64,000 nt of DNA from an uncultured Roseateles sp. GTDB taxonomy: Bacteria; Pseudomonadota; Gammaproteobacteria; Burkholderiales; Burkholderiaceae_C. A program made the position numbers and the translations under genes. Position 1 is the stretch's first letter; every line of letters starts with the position of its first letter. The notes below the pieces were generated by a model. The model was given only the letters and a program-made list of their open reading frames with translations, ran no database searches and had not been told where the DNA came from. Positions 54,027 to 62,121 of this stretch are shown here, piece after piece. The stretch spans positions 1-64,000 of the forward strand of contig NZ_CAJYPS010000034.1 of NCBI RefSeq assembly GCF_913777145.1, in the 5' to 3' direction.

Positions 54027-57001
54027 CACGGGTTCACCTCCAGGTCCACCTCGGTCACGCCGGCCGGCAGCGCCAGCTCGCGGCCCTGCCAGGGCAAGAC
54101 CCGGCCCCCGGCGCGCGCCCGTGGCAGCGCGCCCTCGCCCGGCCAGGCCAGGCGCAGCGCGCCGGGCAGGCGCTCGGGCACATGGGCCACGCGCAGCATC
54201 CAGCCACCGGCGCGGCGCTGCAGCGCGTAGTCCAGCCGCCCCCAGGCGGTGGACAGGCCGGCGATGCGGATGTCGCCCGCCTCGCGCCAGGCCGGCAGCA
54301 GGCCAGCGCCCAGCACCAGCTCGCCCTGGGGCTCGCGCTCGTAGGCCAGCAGGTCCAGCGCGGCGCGCAGATAGTCGGACGACACCCAGGCATGCGGCAT
54401 GTCGCCCAGGAAGCGCGGCTCGCGCGCATCCGGCAGCACCACCTCGGCCCACTGGTGCCAGCCGGCCGGGCGCTGGTCCGCGAAGAAGAAGGCCAGCAAC
54501 CGGTGGGCGGTGGCCACATCGCCCAGGCGCACCAGCGCGCTGATGTTGCGCAGCTCGTAGGGCGTGTAGTCGCGCCAGGCCTTGCGGCCCTCGGCGCGCG
54601 CGATGGCCTCCTCGGCGTAGCGGCGGAAGGTACCAGCCAGCAGCTCGCGCGGCAGCAGGTCCTGCGCCTGGGCGGGGTTGAGCGCCATCGTCGTGGAGGT
54701 GGCGTCGAAGTCGCCCCGGTCCGCCGCGCCGGCGATGTGGTCCAGCCCGTAATGCCGCGCGGTGGCCGCGACCGAGGCGGCCAGATCGGCGCCGAACTCG
54801 TCACGCCAGCCGGCCCAACGGCGCGCGTCCTCGGCCTGGCCCAGCGCCTGCGCGATCTGCACCGCGTCCTTGTAGCCGCGCAGCGCCCAGAAGTCGTCCC
54901 AGTACGAGTAGGCGGCCTTGTCCGAATAGCCCTCGTGGCTGATGGATGGCGGCATCAGGCCGAAGAAGCGCGGGTCGGCGCCGGCCCGGCGCTCGCTCTG
55001 GCGCAGGCCTTCCATCCAGGCGGTCACGCGCTGCACGCGCGGCCATTGCCGCTGCAGCCAGGCGCGGTCCTGCGTGTGGCGCCAGACCTCGGCCACCGCG
55101 TAGAGGTATTGGCCGTGGCTGTCGTTCTCCACCACTGGGTCGGCGCCGCGCTGGTCCACACAGCAGGGCACCTTGCCGGACTCGAAGATGTAGGGGCCAA
55201 ACCAATCCACGAACTCGCGCGCCGCCCTCACCTCGCCCAGGCGCAGCAGGCCGGCCACCATCATGGCGCCATCGCGCACCCAGGAGCGCGCATAGGAGCG
55301 CGTGCCTGGCCGCAGCGCCGCGCCCTCGCGCGACACCAGGATCTGCGCCAGCGCGGCCCTCAGCGTGGCCACCACCGGCTCGGCCGCGGGCGGCAGCTCC
55401 AGCGTGACCGCGCCCAGGCGCTCGCGCCAGTTGGCCGCCGCCGCGGCCAGGCGGGCGTCCAGCGCATCGGCGTCGACCACGCCCTGCCCCGCCACCCAGC
55501 CCAGGCTGCGGCTCTCGCCCGGCACCAGCTCCACATCGAAGCGCAGCAGCGCGGAGGGCAGTCCGTCCGGGTCCGTCAACTGCTGCAGGGGCTCGGCAGC
55601 TTGCAGCGCCGCAAGACCCGGCCCTGCGGCCCAGGCTGCGGCCGTGATCTGCTGCGGCGCCCGCGTGGGTCGCAGCGTCAGCCCGCCCTGCACGGTCTGC
55701 AGCTGCAGCGCCCCCTCGCGCCAGGCCAGCGAACTCAGCGGGCTGATACCGCCCTGCGTGGACAGAAACTGCTGCGGCGGGTTCACCTGCCAGGGCCGCG
55801 CCACCAGCAGCAGCCGGTAGCGCTGGGTTTGCGCCGTCGGGTTGCTGAGCGTGTAGCGCGCCAGCAGACGCGGCGCGGTGGCTTGGCCATCGGCCCCGGC
55901 CTCGATGCGCAGGCCGGCCGCCGCGTGCTGCCACTGCACCACCGGCAGCGCGTTCGCCACCTGGCGGTGCGTGATCTGCACATCGGCCCAGCTCAGGCGC
56001 CGGCCGTCGGGCAGCTCCACGACCGGCTCCACGCTGGGGCCGCCGCGCGTCAGCTCGATCGCACCGTCCTCGCTGATCAGACCGGAATGCTCGGCGCCGC
56101 CGTCCACGCCCACCACGGTCCAGTAGTTCTGCTCGCCCACGAATGCGCGCGGCAGCTGGCCGCGCGGCAGAGCGCGCGCCCACTCGGCCACCACCGCGTT
56201 GCGGTCCGGCCATTGGGTCGCATCGCGCAGCGCCAGCACCGGCCGGCGGCCCGGCGCATGGCTCAGCCGCAGCCAGCGCCACTCCTGCTCGCCGGTGAAG
56301 ACCGCCCGACCCGGTGCGCGGGCCAGCAGCGTCCAGCGCCGCCCGTCGTCCGAGGCCTCGATGCGATCCACCGCCTCGCTCAGCCACAGGCCGTTGAACT
56401 CGCGTGGGTGCTGGAAGTCCAGCAGCTGTTCGCCGCCGCGCTGCTGCACGCGCGGCTCGGGCCAGCGGGCCGGCGCAGGCGCGCGCTCGGCCAGCTGCAG
56501 GCCGCCCAGGCAGACCGCGCCGGCACCGCCGCCGTGCTGGCCGGCCACGACCACCAGCTCCAGAAACTGCGTCTGGCCCAGGCGCTTGTCGCTGCTGGGG
56601 CCCCAGGCGAAATCCACGTGACGGCGCTTGAAATGGAACTCGGTCGGGCTCGCCGGCAGCGCCAGCGCAGGCCGGTTGATCCACCAGACGTTGTCGCCGC
56701 TGGCGTCCACGAACTTGAGCTGCACATCGTTGCCGGCCGCGCCGCGGCCCTTGAGTCGCACATCCAGCGCGAACTCGGCCGGCCAGGCGATGGGCAGCGC
56801 GCGGCGCATCACCGCGTAGCCGGACACGCCGGCGAAGTCGTAGTTCAGGCACAGGCTGCCGTCGGCATCGGCCTTCAGCGTGGCGTGCACCTGATCAGAG
56901 GCGCTGGCCTGCCAGGGTGTGACAACCTTCAGGTCGTCGAGGACAGCGGCGTTGGATGCCTGCGTGATGAGCATCGACAGCGCGAGAAGAAGATGCTTCA
57001 C
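54026..57001 (-). CDS. exported carbohydrate-binding / six-hairpin glycosidase-like protein, family unassigned
   Basis: The product has 991 residues from a GTG start with GGGAG 7 bases ahead. After a signal peptide (MKHLLLALSMLITQASNAA), residues ~20-170 look like a jelly-roll carbohydrate-binding domain (VWWINRPALALP), ~180-290 like a discoidin domain (IEASDDGRRWTLLARAPG, then RWLRLSHAP), ~310-540 a beta-sandwich, and ~560-930 an (alpha/alpha)6 catalytic-type part with RSYARSWVRDGAMMVAG and DPVVENDSHGQYLYAV. Candidate acids lie in those two motifs. It is exported and sits in the glucan locus, so a glucan hydrolase acting outside the cytoplasm is inferred. I cannot assign it to a known GH family by eye. 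Confidence 0.7.
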   Translation of the reverse strand: MKHLLLALSMLITQASNAAVLDDLKVVTPWQASASDQVHATLKADADGSLCLNYDFAGVSGYAVMRRALPIAWPAEFALDVRLKGRGAAGNDVQLKFVDASGDNVWWINRPALALPASPTEFHFKRRHVDFAWGPSSDKRLGQTQFLELVVVAGQHGGGAGAVCLGGLQLAERAPAPARWPEPRVQQRGGEQLLDFQHPREFNGLWLSEAVDRIEASDDGRRWTLLARAPGRAVFTGEQEWRWLRLSHAPGRRPVLALRDATQWPDRNAVVAEWARALPRGQLPRAFVGEQNYWTVVGVDGGAEHSGLISEDGAIELTRGGPSVEPVVELPDGRRLSWADVQITHRQVANALPVVQWQHAAAGLRIEAGADGQATAPRLLARYTLSNPTAQTQRYRLLLVARPWQVNPPQQFLSTQGGISPLSSLAWREGALQLQTVQGGLTLRPTRAPQQITAAAWAAGPGLAALQAAEPLQQLTDPDGLPSALLRFDVELVPGESRSLGWVAGQGVVDADALDARLAAAAANWRERLGAVTLELPPAAEPVVATLRAALAQILVSREGAALRPGTRSYARSWVRDGAMMVAGLLRLGEVRAAREFVDWFGPYIFESGKVPCCVDQRGADPVVENDSHGQYLYAVAEVWRHTQDRAWLQRQWPRVQRVTAWMEGLRQSERRAGADPRFFGLMPPSISHEGYSDKAAYSYWDDFWALRGYKDAVQIAQALGQAEDARRWAGWRDEFGADLAASVAATARHYGLDHIAGAADRGDFDATSTTMALNPAQAQDLLPRELLAGTFRRYAEEAIARAEGRKAWRDYTPYELRNISALVRLGDVATAHRLLAFFFADQRPAGWHQWAEVVLPDAREPRFLGDMPHAWVSSDYLRAALDLLAYEREPQGELVLGAGLLPAWREAGDIRIAGLSTAWGRLDYALQRRAGGWMLRVAHVPERLPGALRLAWPGEGALPRARAGGRVLPWQGRELALPAGVTEVDLEVNP

Positions 57002-57587
57002 GTGGCAGCTCCCGTTCGCGACGCGCTGTGCCGGGATTTCGCCCCGGCGGGCGACCTACTTTCTGTCCCGCCAGAAAGTAGGCAAAGAGCTCCCCCCGAC
57101 CGCGCCGCCCGCAGCGAAGCTGCGGGTGCCCTGCGCTGCTCTGTCCTTGAGGGCCCGCGCAAAACTCCCTGCGCTACGCTCCGGTCAGACAGTTGCGCGG
57201 GGTCAGTATTTGAGGTGCGCTGCTCGGCGGTGCTCAAGGGGGTAACTCGAATACCTCGTGGCGAACGGCTTGCGGGTTGGGCGGTTGGCTGTTCGGCTGT
57301 TCCTTCGCTCCCCTTTGGAAGAGCCGAGACGCGCAGGAGCCCGGGGCGCGAGCGAAGCTCGCTTCGACAACTGACTTCGCGCCGCCTGTTTGAACGGAGC
57401 GTAGCGAAGTGAGTTCGGCGCGGCCCTGGGATCCGAGCATCGCAGGGCACCCCTCGCACCGCGAGGGGCGACGGAACAGGGGCGACTCTTTGCCTACTTT
57501 CTGGTCGCCCAGAAAGTAGGTCGCCCGCCGAGGCGAACTCCCGGCTGGGCCTGGCCACAAAACCGAAGCAACGCACAACATACAACG
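57002..57587. other. intergenic region filled by an inverted-repeat element
   Basis: This 586-base gap splits the glucan locus between the ABC permease and the glycosidase-like gene. Most of it is the large inverted repeat described separately; no gene, ribosome site or domain is supported. A promoter for the 57001 gene must lie here, as the upstream transcript would have to cross the repeat, but no clear box was found. Confidence 0.65.
57045..57530. repeat. ~490-base imperfect inverted repeat (two head-to-head element copies)
   Basis: The outer arms (57045-57089 and 57486-57530) pair perfectly over 21 and 19 bases, separated by 5 unpaired bases. Further inward, 12 bases at 57124-57135 pair with 57441-57452 and 11 bases at 57173-57183 with 57395-57405, all about one axis near 57288. 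Each arm also contains its own hairpin CTACTTTCTG...CAGAAAGTAG. The arms resemble intergenic elements with AGAAAGTAGGCAAAGAG ends that I know from several beta- and gamma-proteobacteria. Confidence 0.75.
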
Positions 57588-58412
57588 TCACTTCATCCCC
57601 CCCATCAACAAGCCCTGCATGTAATAACGCTGCAACGCAATGAACAGCAGCAGCACCGGCAGCACCGTGATGACCGCACCGGCCATCATCAGCTCGCTGT
57701 CCTGCACGTGCTCGCGCGACAGCGCGGCCAGCGCCACCGGCAGCGTGTGCAGCTCGCCGTCGGTCAGCACGATCAGCGGCCACATGAAGTCGTTCCAGCT
57801 GCCCAGGAAGGCAAACACCGCCAGCGTCACCAGCACCGGCTTGAGCACCGGCAGCACGATGCTCCAGAAGATGCGCCACTCGCCCGCGCCGTCCAGGCGC
57901 GCGGCCTCGATCAGCTCGTCGGGCACGCCCTGTGCGTACTGGCGCACCAGGAAGATGCCGAAGATGCCGGCCATGCCCGGGATCAGCACGCCCATCCAGG
58001 TGTTCACCAGGCCCAGGCTCTTGAGCATCAGGAACAGCGGCAGCATGGCCACCTGGCCCGGAATCACCAGCGCCGCGATCAGCAGCGCGAACAGGCGGTC
58101 GCGATGGCGAAAGCGCAGCTTGGCAAACGAGTAGCCAGCCAGCGTGTTGAAGCTCACCGACACCAGCGTGCTGGCCACGGCCAGGCCCAGGCTGTTCACG
58201 AAGGCCCGGCCTATGCCGCCATCGGCCAGCAGCTGGCGGTAGTGATCCAGCGTCGGGTGATGCGGCAGCAGCGGCGGCGGCAGGCTGGACGCGCTGCCCG
58301 AGGGCATCAGCGACACGCAGACCATCCACACCAGCGGGAACACCGCCAGCGCCGCGAACAACCACAGCAGGCCGTTCACGGCCCAGGCGCGCGGGTTCAG
58401 GCGTGCGCTCAT
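57588..58412 (-). CDS. ABC sugar transporter permease, MalG-like
   Basis: The product has 274 residues and six membrane helices. The cytoplasmic coupling motif is ELIEAARLDGAGEWRIFWSIVLPVLKPVL, the EAA loop that contacts the ATPase. CUT1 transporters of this type import oligosaccharides. The ATG overlaps the MalF-like stop by four bases. No ATPase gene accompanies the pair; as in several sugar systems a shared MsmK/UgpC-like ATPase elsewhere is presumed. Confidence 0.92.
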   Translation of the reverse strand: MSARLNPRAWAVNGLLWLFAALAVFPLVWMVCVSLMPSGSASSLPPPLLPHHPTLDHYRQLLADGGIGRAFVNSLGLAVASTLVSVSFNTLAGYSFAKLRFRHRDRLFALLIAALVIPGQVAMLPLFLMLKSLGLVNTWMGVLIPGMAGIFGIFLVRQYAQGVPDELIEAARLDGAGEWRIFWSIVLPVLKPVLVTLAVFAFLGSWNDFMWPLIVLTDGELHTLPVALAALSREHVQDSELMMAGAVITVLPVLLLFIALQRYYMQGLLMGGMK

Positions 58413-59308
58413 GCGGCGGCTCCGGTGAGGCGGCGCTGCAGCGCGATCAGGCCCTTGGTGACGCCCACGATGATGAGGAAGAGCACAAAGGCCACGGCCG
58501 AGGCCAAGCCCAGGTTCCACCACTTGAAGCCTTCTTCGTACATCAGGTAGAGCACGCTGACCGTGCTTTGCAGCGGCCCGCCCTGGGTCATCACATAGGG
58601 CTCGGCGAACAGCTGGAAATAGCCCGCGGTGGTGAGGATGCTCACCATCAGCAGCGTGGGGGCGAGGCTGGGCAGCGTGATGTGGCGGAACTGCGCCCAG
58701 GCGCGCGCACCGTCCAGGCGGGCGGCCTCATAGAGGTCATCGGGGATGGCCTGCAGCGCGGCGATGAAGATGATCATGTTGCCGCCGAAGTTCTTCCAGG
58801 CCGCAAAGCCGATGATGGTGGGCATGGACCAGTGCGGGTCGCCCAGCCAGTCGATGGCGTCTATGCCCAGCCCCTGCAACGCGTAGTTCACCAGGCCGTA
58901 CTTCACATGGAAGAGGTAGCGCCAGATCACGGCCACCGCGACCAGCGTGGTCACCACCGGCGCGAACAGCGCCGTGCGCAGCAGCGGCTTGAAACGCACC
59001 AGCCGGGACTGCAGCAGCACGGCCGCGCCCAGCGACAGCGCCAGCGACAGCGGCACGCCCAGCACCACGAAGTAGGCCGTGTTGCCCAGCGCCTGCCAGA
59101 ACAGCGGCAGGGTCAGCACATGCACATAGTTGTCCCAACCCTGCCAGCGCAGATTGCCAAGCGAGGCCAGCGCGTAGATGTCGAAGTCGGTCAGGCTCAG
59201 CGCGAGGCCGGCCAGCACCGGCACGCCGAAGAACAGCGTGATGACGAGGAGCGCGGGCGCCGCAAAGGCCCAGCCGGCCAGCGCCTCGCGGTTGCGGTGC
59301 GTGCTCAT
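58409..59308 (-). CDS. ABC sugar transporter permease, MalF/UgpA-like
   Basis: The product has 299 residues and six membrane helices. The EAA loop reads LYEAARLDGARAWAQFRHITLPSL. The N-terminus MSTHRNREALAGWAFAAPALLVI is usual for the UgpA group. It pairs with the MalG-like permease, overlapping it by four bases, and overlaps the binding-protein gene by four bases. Confidence 0.92.
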   Translation of the reverse strand: MSTHRNREALAGWAFAAPALLVITLFFGVPVLAGLALSLTDFDIYALASLGNLRWQGWDNYVHVLTLPLFWQALGNTAYFVVLGVPLSLALSLGAAVLLQSRLVRFKPLLRTALFAPVVTTLVAVAVIWRYLFHVKYGLVNYALQGLGIDAIDWLGDPHWSMPTIIGFAAWKNFGGNMIIFIAALQAIPDDLYEAARLDGARAWAQFRHITLPSLAPTLLMVSILTTAGYFQLFAEPYVMTQGGPLQSTVSVLYLMYEEGFKWWNLGLASAVAFVLFLIIVGVTKGLIALQRRLTGAAA

Positions 59309-60633
59309 GCGCGGCCTCCGGCGCGGGTGGCCGCGCGGTCCAGCATCCAGCGGCGCTTTTCAAGAATGCCGTCCACGCGCGCGTCCAGCGCGCGCACCGT
59401 GGCATCCACATCCGCCTGACCGGCCACGGCGCGCGCGGCGGCCAGTTGCATCTCCTGCGCGATGCGCTCCCACTCGGGCACGGCCGGCGCGGGGCGCACG
59501 CGCTCCAGCTGGCGGAAGAAGGCGGCGGCGTGGCGGTCCTGCGCCAGCGTGGCCGCGCCCTCCAGCGGCAGCTGCCAGGTGCTGCGGCGCGGCGGCAGGT
59601 CGCCGGTAAGGCGGTAGAACTGCTGCTGCACGGCCGGACGGCTGAGGTATTCGATCAGCGCCCAGGCCTCGGCCTTGTGGCGCGAGCGGCGGAACATCGC
59701 GAGGCTGGCCCCGCCGGCGATCGATGCGCCCGGCCCCTGGCCCGCAACGGGGCCGGGCAGCTCGGCGGTGCTCCAGGCCGTGGCCAGCTCGGGCGGCAGG
59801 CGGCGCTTGAACTCGCCGATGTTCCAGGGGCCGGAGATGTAGAACGCGAACGTGCCGCGGCCGAACTCCTGCCAGAGGTTGGCGACCTGGTTGTTGCTCA
59901 GGCCCGGCGCCTCGCCGCGCTGGAAGCGCTCCAGGTAGAAGCCCAGCGCTGCACGAAAACCCGGCGCCGAGAAGTTGCCGAAACGGCCGCCGTCGCGCAG
60001 CAGCTCGCCCGGCTGCTGCAGCGCCAGCGCCAGCAGCGGCTCGAATTCATTGGTGGGCAGCAGGATGGGCGTGTCCATGCCCGCGCCGCGCAGCCGCGCC
60101 AGCGCGGCGCGCCAGCCGGCCCAGTCGCTGGGGATGGTGCGCACGCCGGCGCGCTGCAGCAGGTCCTGGCGCACGAACATCAGCCGCGTGTCCACATACC
60201 AGGGCAGGCCCACGCGCTGGCCGCCGGCCTCGTTGGTGGCCCAGATGCCGGCAAAGTAGTCTGCCGCCGCCAGCGCCGGCGTGCGCGCCAGGTAGGGCTC
60301 CAGCGGCTCCAGCGCGCCCAGCGCCTGCATCTCGGGGAGCCAGGTGTTGCCCACCTGGGCCAGGTCGGGCGTGGCATCGCCGGCAAAGGCGGTCAGCAGC
60401 TTCTCGTGCGCGGCGGTCCAGGGCAGTTGCTCGACTCGCACCTTGATGCCCGGATGCTCGTGCTCGAAGCCCTCCATCAGCTCGGCCGCCACCTCGCCCT
60501 CGCGGCCCATGGCCCAGAAGCGCAGCGTGGTTTGAGTGTCACCCCGGCAGCCCATCAGGCCCGCACCGGCAAGACCGGAAGCGCCCGCCGCCAGCAGGCG
60601 GCGGCGCGTCCAGACGCTGTTCAAACGGCTCAT
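59305..60633 (-). CDS. ABC transporter substrate-binding lipoprotein (CUT1 family)
   Basis: The product has 442 residues. The N-terminus TRRRLLAAGASGLAGAGLMGC combines a twin-arginine motif with a lipobox (LMGC), indicating a lipid-anchored, possibly Tat-dependent periplasmic protein. The mature part has the sugar-binding-protein pattern FWAMGREGEVAAELMEGFEHEHPGI, DLAQVGNTWLPEM and FYISGPWNIGEFKRRLP. It delivers the sugar to the two permeases. The ligand is presumed to be a short beta-1,2-glucan from the neighbouring enzymes. The start overlaps the GH144-type stop by one base. Confidence 0.9.
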   Translation of the reverse strand: MSRLNSVWTRRRLLAAGASGLAGAGLMGCRGDTQTTLRFWAMGREGEVAAELMEGFEHEHPGIKVRVEQLPWTAAHEKLLTAFAGDATPDLAQVGNTWLPEMQALGALEPLEPYLARTPALAAADYFAGIWATNEAGGQRVGLPWYVDTRLMFVRQDLLQRAGVRTIPSDWAGWRAALARLRGAGMDTPILLPTNEFEPLLALALQQPGELLRDGGRFGNFSAPGFRAALGFYLERFQRGEAPGLSNNQVANLWQEFGRGTFAFYISGPWNIGEFKRRLPPELATAWSTAELPGPVAGQGPGASIAGGASLAMFRRSRHKAEAWALIEYLSRPAVQQQFYRLTGDLPPRRSTWQLPLEGAATLAQDRHAAAFFRQLERVRPAPAVPEWERIAQEMQLAAARAVAGQADVDATVRALDARVDGILEKRRWMLDRAATRAGGRA

Positions 60634-62069
60634 CAGGCCAACCAGCCACCGGTGAAGCCGGCGCGCTTCAGGCCGCGCACCAGATGCGCGTTCTTGCGCA
60701 TCGCCTGCCAGATCAGCTCGCCGCGGTGGTTGCCCAGCATGGCCAGCATGGGGCCCTGGTCTATGCCCAGCATGTCATGGTCCACCCAGCCCAGGCCGGG
60801 CTCGATGCGGCCGTGCTGCAGCTTCACGTCGGTGAAGTTGAAGCTGGGGTTGAAGCAGTCCCAGAAGCCGTAGCGATTCCAGGTGTGCGGGTAGCGCTCG
60901 CGTATGGCCTTGAGCGTCGGGATCACGATCTCGGGCGTGAACGCGATGGAAGAGCCGGCCGCATAGGGCGCCAGCGTACCGTCGTCGTAGTGGCCCATGC
61001 CGCGGCCGGCATAGCTGATGAAGCGGCGCTTCTCGGTCTTGCCGGTGACCGTGATGTAGTCGTGCTCCACATCGGCCGGACCGTCGCTGGCGCTGATGCC
61101 CCAGATCTCGGCGCTGTAGCCCTGCCAGCCCAGCGGGTTGGCCTGCGCATAGGCCTGCTGCGCATAGGTGGCGCGGCGGGAGTTCTCGAAATAGTCCAGC
61201 CCGCGGCGGCGCATGTAGGCATCGCGGATGCCGCGGAAGTCCACCCAGCAATGCGTGAACTGGTGGCCGAACAGCGGCGGGAAGCGCAGATGGGGCTGCG
61301 CTGCATTGCCGAAGTCGCCCCAGCTGTCGCGGTCGTAGGTGCTGGTCCAGGCATCCCAGGCCTCGGGCTTGACCGGCCGCATGGGCGAGCCCAGCGCCAG
61401 CAGGTAGACCATCATGGCCTCGTTGTAGCCCTTCCAGTCGGACCTGATGAAACCCTCTTCCGGCGTCCAGCCATGGCTGATGGACGGCGGCCGCACCTGG
61501 GCCCAGGCCCAGTCCACGCGGCCGTAGACGGTGTCGACCAGCGTGCGCACGCGCGCCTCGTCGGCGCTCGCGCCGTCGAAGAAGCTCTGCGCATGCAGCA
61601 TGCCCATCAGCAGCAGCGCAGTGTCCACCGTCGACAGCTCGCAGCGGTCGAAGCGATGGCCGGTCTTCATGTCGAGGAAGTGATAGAAGAAGCCCTTGTA
61701 GCCGGCCACGCCGGTCTTGCCCGGCCCCTGCGGCGCGGCGGCAAAGAACTCCAGCGTGCGCAGCGTGCGCTCCAGCGCCTGTGCGCGCGTGATGTAGCCG
61801 CGCGCCACGCCCAGCGGGTAGGCGCTGAGCGCAAAGCCCACGGCCGCGATGCTCGCGAACGAGGGGCTGGGCCAGCGGTCCGGCGCGAGGCCGGTCTTCG
61901 CGTCGGTCGTGTCCCAGAAGAAGTCGAAGGTGCGGCGCTCGAGGTCGGCGACGAAAGGGTCGGTGCTCGCCGTGCCGGGCGCCGGCGCGGCCGCCCAGGA
62001 CGGCGCGGCGGCGGCCAGCGTCAGGCCGGCGCCGTGCGTGAGCAGGGCGCGTCGGTTGATGGGTGCCAT
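60633..62069 (-). CDS. GH144-type endo-beta-1,2-glucanase (glycoamylase-like PF10091)
   Basis: The product has 478 residues. A twin-arginine leader (INRRALLTHGAGLTLAAAAPSWA) suggests Tat export. The (alpha/alpha)6 catalytic part shows RTFDFFWDTTDAKTGLAPDRWP, FDRCELSTVDTALLLMGMLHAQ with the Asp/Glu pair, EEGFIRSDWKGYNEAMMVYLLALGSP and GDFGNAAQPHLRFPPLFGHQFTHCW, which match GH144/glucoamylase-like proteins. GH144 enzymes cut beta-1,2-glucan to short oligomers. The assignment is strengthened by the GH94 phosphorylase 10 kb downstream. No good ribosome site is visible before the ATG at 62069. Confidence 0.8.
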   Translation of the reverse strand: MAPINRRALLTHGAGLTLAAAAPSWAAAPAPGTASTDPFVADLERRTFDFFWDTTDAKTGLAPDRWPSPSFASIAAVGFALSAYPLGVARGYITRAQALERTLRTLEFFAAAPQGPGKTGVAGYKGFFYHFLDMKTGHRFDRCELSTVDTALLLMGMLHAQSFFDGASADEARVRTLVDTVYGRVDWAWAQVRPPSISHGWTPEEGFIRSDWKGYNEAMMVYLLALGSPMRPVKPEAWDAWTSTYDRDSWGDFGNAAQPHLRFPPLFGHQFTHCWVDFRGIRDAYMRRRGLDYFENSRRATYAQQAYAQANPLGWQGYSAEIWGISASDGPADVEHDYITVTGKTEKRRFISYAGRGMGHYDDGTLAPYAAGSSIAFTPEIVIPTLKAIRERYPHTWNRYGFWDCFNPSFNFTDVKLQHGRIEPGLGWVDHDMLGIDQGPMLAMLGNHRGELIWQAMRKNAHLVRGLKRAGFTGGWLA

Positions 62070-62085
62070 GATGAGGAGGGATTGT

Positions 62086-62109
62086 GGGAGCCGGCCACGG
62101 CCGGCTCCC
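62086..62109 (-). terminator. stem-loop after the TonB-dependent receptor gene
   Basis: Eleven-base perfect arms (62086-62096 and 62099-62109) with a 2-base loop lie 12 bases past the receptor's stop codon and 16 before the next ATG. There is no T run after it, so it may weaken rather than stop transcription into the GH144-type gene. Confidence 0.5.
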
Positions 62110-62121
62110 GGTCGGCCGAGA

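Noticed and set aside
54005-57412. A 1135-residue plus-strand open frame opposite the glycosidase-like gene and the inverted repeat
   Set aside because: Same cause; it also runs through the intergenic repeat, which no real gene would be expected to share.
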